Assembly (NCBI GenBank): GCA_017471465.1
Contig: JAFUTI010000005.1
Location: 21,847 to 85,846, forward strand
Length of the DNA: 64,000 nt
Origin: Prevotella sp.
Lineage (GTDB): Bacteria > Bacteroidota > Bacteroidia > Bacteroidales > Bacteroidaceae
Reading direction: 5' to 3'
A program made the position numbers and the translations under genes. The notes beneath the pieces are model-generated. The model saw only the letters and a list, made by a program, of their open reading frames with translations, was not told the origin of the DNA and ran no database searches. Shown piece after piece: positions 60,415 through 64,000 of the stretch; position 1 is the stretch's first letter; each line of letters begins with the position of its first letter.

Positions 60415-60714
60415 TTAGTAATTTCTTAATTTTTCCTTGAATTTCTGCAGTTGAGCCCGCATAGCATCGACACAGAGGTCGACACTTTCCTCGAAGGAGT
60501 CGGTCGTCTTCTCCACGAACAGCGCCGTCCCCGGCACGCCTACGGTCAGGCTGACTTCCTTATTCTGTGCGGTAGCAGGCTTTACAACTTTCAATTGCAC
60601 CTCTACTTTCTGTATGTCTTCAAACGATTTCTCTAACTTGGCGACCTTCTTTTCGATGAACGCCTGTAACTTCTCGGTGGCGTCGAAGCGAATCGACTGA
60701 ATCTTAATTTCCAT
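60415..60714 (-). CDS. hpf: Ribosome hibernation promoting factor (short type)
   Basis: 99 residues: 'MEIKIQSIRFDATEKLQAFI' and 'KVAKLEKSFEDIQKVEVQLK', with the 'ESVDLCVDAMRAQLQKFKEK' C-terminal helix of the HPF/RaiA fold. Lacks the long-HPF dimerisation domain. Binds the 30S decoding centre in stationary phase. 36 bp after the recombinase gene. Confidence 0.9.
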   Translation of the reverse strand: MEIKIQSIRFDATEKLQAFIEKKVAKLEKSFEDIQKVEVQLKVVKPATAQNKEVSLTVGVPGTALFVEKTTDSFEESVDLCVDAMRAQLQKFKEKLRNY

Positions 60715-60750
60715 AGTTACCTCCTATTTTTAAATAGTTATTAAATAAGG

Positions 60751-61632
60751 TTATGCCCTCGGATGGGCTTCGTTGTAAACTCGTTTCAACTGTTCGAACG
60801 TGGTGTGCGTGTAGATCTCTGTGGTCTCCAGACTCTCGTGTCCGAGCAGTTTCTGCACGCTCTCCAGACCAGCACCGTTGTTCAGCATGGCTGTGGCAAA
60901 GCTGTGTCTCAGCACGTGGGGCGACCGCTTCTTCAGCGTCGTGAACCCCGTCAGGTGTTTCTGCACCAGCCCTTGCACCTGCCGCGGGCCTATCCGTCTG
61001 CCACTCCTGCTCACGAAGAGCGCTGTCGACTGCGGCGTCACCTCCTTGTCACGGCAGGCGACATAATGTCGCAGGGCATCGGACAGTTCTTCGCCGAAAG
61101 GCACGATACGCTGCTTATTGCGCTTACCCGTCACCTTCAGTTGGCACGCTGTCATATCTACATCCACATCATCGAGTCCCACCAGCTCTGAAAGACGGAT
61201 ACCTGTTTCGTAGAATAGTAATAATATGGTACGCGCGCGAACGTCAACAAAGGTGTCCGTCCAGTGGTGCCCGTCCAGCAGTTCGTCCATCTCGGACTCC
61301 CGCACAAACTGCGGCAGCGGTTTCGCCTTCTTCAGACCTGTCACTAAATGTGCCGGATCCTTGTCGACGATGTGGTGGGCCAGCGCATAGCGGTAGAACG
61401 TTCTGACGGCACTCAGTGCCAAGTTCACCGTAGCGGGCTTCTTACCCTGGTCCATCAGGTGCTCCACCCAACTTCTGACCACGTCGGCATCGGCCGTTTG
61501 CAACGAAAGACAATCGTCCATCCCCCGAACATACGTTTCGAAATCGCGTAGACTCTCCTCGTACGACTGCACCGTCCGCGGACTTCTGTTCCGCTCGTAG
61601 CGCAGGTAATTCAGGAACTGGCCGATCATCAT
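60751..61632 (-). CDS. Tyrosine recombinase, XerC/XerD-like
   Basis: 293 residues from the ATG at 61632 (an in-frame TTG at 61659 adds nine residues). N-terminal SAM-like DNA-binding domain 'FLNYLRYERNRSPRTVQSY'. Catalytic residues R146 ('YETGIRLSEL'), K170 ('VTGKRNKQR'), H239 and R242 ('PHVLRHSF'), H265 ('LLGHESLET') and nucleophile Y274 ('EIYTHT') are all present. Size and location between rpsU and hpf fit a Xer chromosome-dimer resolution enzyme rather than an integron or phage integrase; XerC or XerD cannot be told from this. Confidence 0.9.
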   Translation of the reverse strand: MMIGQFLNYLRYERNRSPRTVQSYEESLRDFETYVRGMDDCLSLQTADADVVRSWVEHLMDQGKKPATVNLALSAVRTFYRYALAHHIVDKDPAHLVTGLKKAKPLPQFVRESEMDELLDGHHWTDTFVDVRARTILLLFYETGIRLSELVGLDDVDVDMTACQLKVTGKRNKQRIVPFGEELSDALRHYVACRDKEVTPQSTALFVSRSGRRIGPRQVQGLVQKHLTGFTTLKKRSPHVLRHSFATAMLNNGAGLESVQKLLGHESLETTEIYTHTTFEQLKRVYNEAHPRA

Positions 61633-61708
61633 AAAACGTTGCCTTTCACTTTTCGGCAACGAATTTACGGAAATTTATTCAATCCACCAAATTTTCGAGG
61701 AACTTTTT

Positions 61709-61900
61709 TTATTCCTCGTTGGTACGGAGCTGCTGTACATAGATGGCGTGCTCCATCTTCAGGCGCTTCAGGACAGAGGGCTTGTCGAACTGCTGGCGGC
61801 GACGGAGTTCCTTCACCACGCCGGTCTTTTCAAACTTTCTCTTGAATTTCTTGAGAGCCTTCTCGATGTTCTCACCTTCTTTTACAGGTACGATAATCAT
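61709..61900 (-). CDS. rpsU: 30S ribosomal protein S21
   Basis: 63 residues: 'MIIVPVKEGENIEKALKKFK', 'FEKTGVVKELRRRQQFDKPS'. First gene of an rpsU-xer-hpf unit. Confidence 0.95.
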   Translation of the reverse strand: MIIVPVKEGENIEKALKKFKRKFEKTGVVKELRRRQQFDKPSVLKRLKMEHAIYVQQLRTNEE

Positions 61901-61966
61901 TTTGTTTTGCTTTAAATTTTAATTGTTAAACTTATGCTTCTGGCCAAGGGCCACGAAAAGCGGGTG

Positions 61967-61974
61967 CAAAGTTA
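61967..61974 (-). promoter_or_regulatory. -7 box of the rpsU operon
   Basis: Minus-strand TAACTTTG followed by CACCCGC, 67 bp before the rpsU ATG. A TTG at -33 is plausible in the AT-rich 'CAAAACAACC' stretch at about 61986-61996 but the spacing is not ideal. Confidence 0.5.
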
Positions 61975-62030
61975 CAACTTTTTCACAAAACAACCAAATC
62001 TTTTGGCAATTTTTATTAAAATCCGTCCGT

Positions 62031-63812
62031 TTAGGGCATCGTCAGCGGTGCTGTAGCTTGTTGCAGCCACGCCCGTTCGTCGTCGTCGAGATGTGGCGCA
62101 AGGGTGTCGAAGACCGTCTGGTGATAGCGGTCGAGCCATCCGGCCTCTTCTGCCGACAGCATTTCCGCAATGACGGGCCGCTTGTCGATAGGACAGAGGG
62201 TGAGCGACTCAAACTGCAGGAACCGTCCGAACTCCGTCTCCTTGTAGGGCACGATGAGCAGCGTGTTTTCCGTGCGCGCACCGCAACGTCCCGGCAGGTA
62301 GATGCCCGGTTCGTCGGTGATGGTCATGCCGGCGACCAAGGGTGCTGGTTTCCACTCCATACGGAACTGGTGGGGCCCTTCGTGGACGCAGAGATAGGTA
62401 CCCACGCCGTGACCCGTCCCGTGGAGGTAGTTCAGCCCTTCGCGCCACATATCCCTACGGGCCAGGATGTCGATCTGCGTACCGCTGGCGCCGCTGGGAA
62501 ACTTACAGAGTTCTATCTGGATATGGCCTTTCAGCACGAGGGTATAGATTTTCCGCTCCTCCTCCGTCAGCGGTCCGAGGGCAACCGTCCTCGTGATGTC
62601 CGTCGTGCCGTCCAGGTACTGCGCGCCGCTGTCGAGCAGCAGCAGGCCGTGAGGCTCCAACGGGATGTCGGTCTCCGGCGTCGCCTCGTAGTGGACGATG
62701 GCGGCGTGTGTGCCATAGCCGGCAATGGTGTCGAACGAGATGTCGCGAAACAGCGGCTGCTCGGCGCGCAGGGCCGTGAGCTTACGGCCGACCGACAGTT
62801 CCGTCTCCCGTGTCACGTCGGTCTCGTCGAGCCATTTCAGAAACTTCACCATCGCGATGCCGTCGCGCAGCATCGCCCGTCTGAAGCCGGCAATCTCCGT
62901 AGCGTTCTTCACGGTCTTCATCCGCTTCACCGGCGACTCCCCTTCCACTATCTCGCGCGTGACGGTCTTGTAGAGTGCCCAGTTCACCTCGTCGGGGTCC
63001 ATCAGGATGTTATACTCAAAATAGTCCTTCAGCCCTTTCGTCACCTCCTCGTAGGGCGCCACCCCTACTCCCTCGCCATGCAGGTAAGCCTCTACCGCCG
63101 GCGTCAGCTTTACCTTATTAATATATAAGGTGGCATCCTTCGACGACACCAGCAGATAACCGACGAAGACGGGGGTGCAGTGAACGTCGGTGCCACGCAG
63201 GTTCAGCGTCCAGGCAATGTCGTCGAGGGACGCCATCAGCATACCGTCGGCATGTCGCTCACGCAGGGCCTGACGGACGCGGCGCAGCTTGTCGTGGGCC
63301 GCTTCACCGGCATATTCCAACGGAAAGACCTCCACCTTCTCCTGCGGTATCGCCGGACGGTCGCTCCATATCCGCGCCATCGGGTCGAGGTTCGTGCGCA
63401 GCGTCAGTCCGCCCTGTCGCCGCAGGTCGGCCGTCAGCTGCCTCACCTCGGCGGCCGACGAGCACCACCCGTCGATGCCCACCTCGGTGCCTGCCCCACA
63501 CGCGCGTCCTATCCACTCGGCCACGGTAGGCGTCCCTTCTATCTTCAGGCGCATCAGCTGGAACTCCGTGCCGTGCAGCTGGCGCTCGGCCCCCAGGAAG
63601 TAGCGGGAGTCGGTCCACAGTGCGGCACTGTCGAGCGTCACCACCGCCGTGCCTGCCGACCCGTCGAAGCCGCTAATCCACTCGCGGCTCTTCCAGTGGT
63701 CGGCCACATATTCACTCTGGTGAGGGTCGGTACTGGGGATGACAAATGCCCCAAGGTGCTCGCGGCGCATCACGTCGCGCAGCCGTTCTATGCGTTGCTG
63801 TATGTCGTTCAT
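62031..63812 (-). CDS. Aminopeptidase P family (M24) Xaa-Pro peptidase
   Basis: 593 residues from the ATG at 63812; the in-frame extension upstream to 63872 includes the promoter. Two N-terminal creatinase-like domains ('AFVIPSTDPHQSEYVADHWK', 'WTDSRYFLGAERQL') are followed by the pita-bread domain with metal ligands in 'LLLDSGAQYLDGTTDITRTV', 'GTGHGVGTYLCVHEGPH' and 'ITDEPGIYLPG' / 'RTENTLLIV'. Cytosolic, removes N-terminal residues before proline; the larger, three-domain form common in Bacteroidetes. Separate unit from rpsU. Confidence 0.93.
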   Translation of the reverse strand: MNDIQQRIERLRDVMRREHLGAFVIPSTDPHQSEYVADHWKSREWISGFDGSAGTAVVTLDSAALWTDSRYFLGAERQLHGTEFQLMRLKIEGTPTVAEWIGRACGAGTEVGIDGWCSSAAEVRQLTADLRRQGGLTLRTNLDPMARIWSDRPAIPQEKVEVFPLEYAGEAAHDKLRRVRQALRERHADGMLMASLDDIAWTLNLRGTDVHCTPVFVGYLLVSSKDATLYINKVKLTPAVEAYLHGEGVGVAPYEEVTKGLKDYFEYNILMDPDEVNWALYKTVTREIVEGESPVKRMKTVKNATEIAGFRRAMLRDGIAMVKFLKWLDETDVTRETELSVGRKLTALRAEQPLFRDISFDTIAGYGTHAAIVHYEATPETDIPLEPHGLLLLDSGAQYLDGTTDITRTVALGPLTEEERKIYTLVLKGHIQIELCKFPSGASGTQIDILARRDMWREGLNYLHGTGHGVGTYLCVHEGPHQFRMEWKPAPLVAGMTITDEPGIYLPGRCGARTENTLLIVPYKETEFGRFLQFESLTLCPIDKRPVIAEMLSAEEAGWLDRYHQTVFDTLAPHLDDDERAWLQQATAPLTMP

Positions 63813-63816
63813 GCAG

Positions 63817-63824
63817 CAAAAATA
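63817..63824 (-). promoter_or_regulatory. -7 box immediately before the Xaa-Pro peptidase ATG
   Basis: Minus-strand TATTTTTG followed by CTGCATG; the G is only 4 bases from the ATG at 63812. If used, transcription would begin at or next to the start codon. Confidence 0.45.
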
Positions 63825-63970
63825 CGAAAAAAAATCGAAAACAGCGAATTCCTGCTGAAAAAAATGCAACAACGCTTACCAAATTTTTTTTGCGCGACTT
63901 ATTACCACTACTACCACTATTTGGCCTATCTCGCTGAAAAAGAGCGCGTTAGACGGTGGTAGATATGGTG

Positions 63971-64000
63971 GTGGCAGTGGTAGATATCTACCACTGCCAC
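63971..64000. repeat. Perfect 30-bp palindrome at the window end
   Basis: GTGGCAGTGGTAGAT (63971-63985) is followed by its exact reverse complement (63986-64000). GTGGTAGATAT also occurs at 63956-63966 as a direct copy of the internal part. The arm may continue beyond the window. The DNA at 63825-63970 holds no recognisable gene. Confidence 0.9.

Overview
The window looks like chromosomal DNA of a Bacteroidales bacterium, most likely a Prevotellaceae member (inference). The reasons are the TAnnTTTG type -7 promoter boxes with a TTG about 20 bp upstream, a SusC/SusD pair, a DUF3467 protein, 'NLNGQRL'-type C-termini on secreted proteins, and the combined str, S10, spc, alpha and beta operons. 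Most of the DNA is moderately GC-rich; positions 1400-6250 are visibly AT-richer.

Layout. 1-1340: the end of a NUDIX hydrolase, a WYL-domain regulator and a 40-residue membrane peptide. 1470-6911: a tightly packed plus-strand defence-like operon encoding an EcoRI-family adenine methyltransferase, an ABC/AAA ATPase, a TOPRIM-like protein, a DUF262-HNH nuclease and an AT-rich protein of unknown family, followed by a GIY-YIG protein. 6972-7210: remnant of a short-chain dehydrogenase gene. 7337-11050: metY, an hsp20 gene behind a consensus sigma-54 promoter, gdhA, and an RlpA-like gene overlapping gdhA. 11057-22948 (minus): a lipoprotein, an in-frame fusion of an M16 peptidase to a calcineurin-like phosphoesterase, a beta-propeller-like secreted protein, a small lipoprotein, SusD and SusC.

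23093-44853 (minus): the ribosomal protein super-cluster from rpsL to rplQ, including secY, map, infA and rpoA. It is broken between fusA and rpsJ by a glycine-rich surface protein, a 47-residue peptide gene and a small secreted-protein ORF. 45044-47131: DUF3467 and WG-repeat genes. 47206-58462: rpoC, rpoB, rplL, rplJ, rplA, rplK, nusG and secE. 58482-60312: tRNA-Trp, tuf, then tRNA-Thr, Gly, Tyr and Thr, the same arrangement as thrU-tyrU-glyT-thrT-tufB of E. coli. 60415-61900: hpf, a tyrosine recombinase and rpsU. 62031-63812: an aminopeptidase P-type M24 peptidase. The window ends in a perfect 30-bp palindrome.

The strongest candidate for an undescribed system is the 1511-6243 operon (possibly to 6911). 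It joins a DNA methyltransferase to an ATPase-TOPRIM pair of the kind seen in OLD-like defence and to a GmrSD-like DUF262-HNH nuclease, with 2-5 bp between genes. The second is the M16-phosphoesterase fusion next to SusCD, which could be part of a peptide-scavenging locus. No database search was run; family assignments rest on motifs read from the translations.
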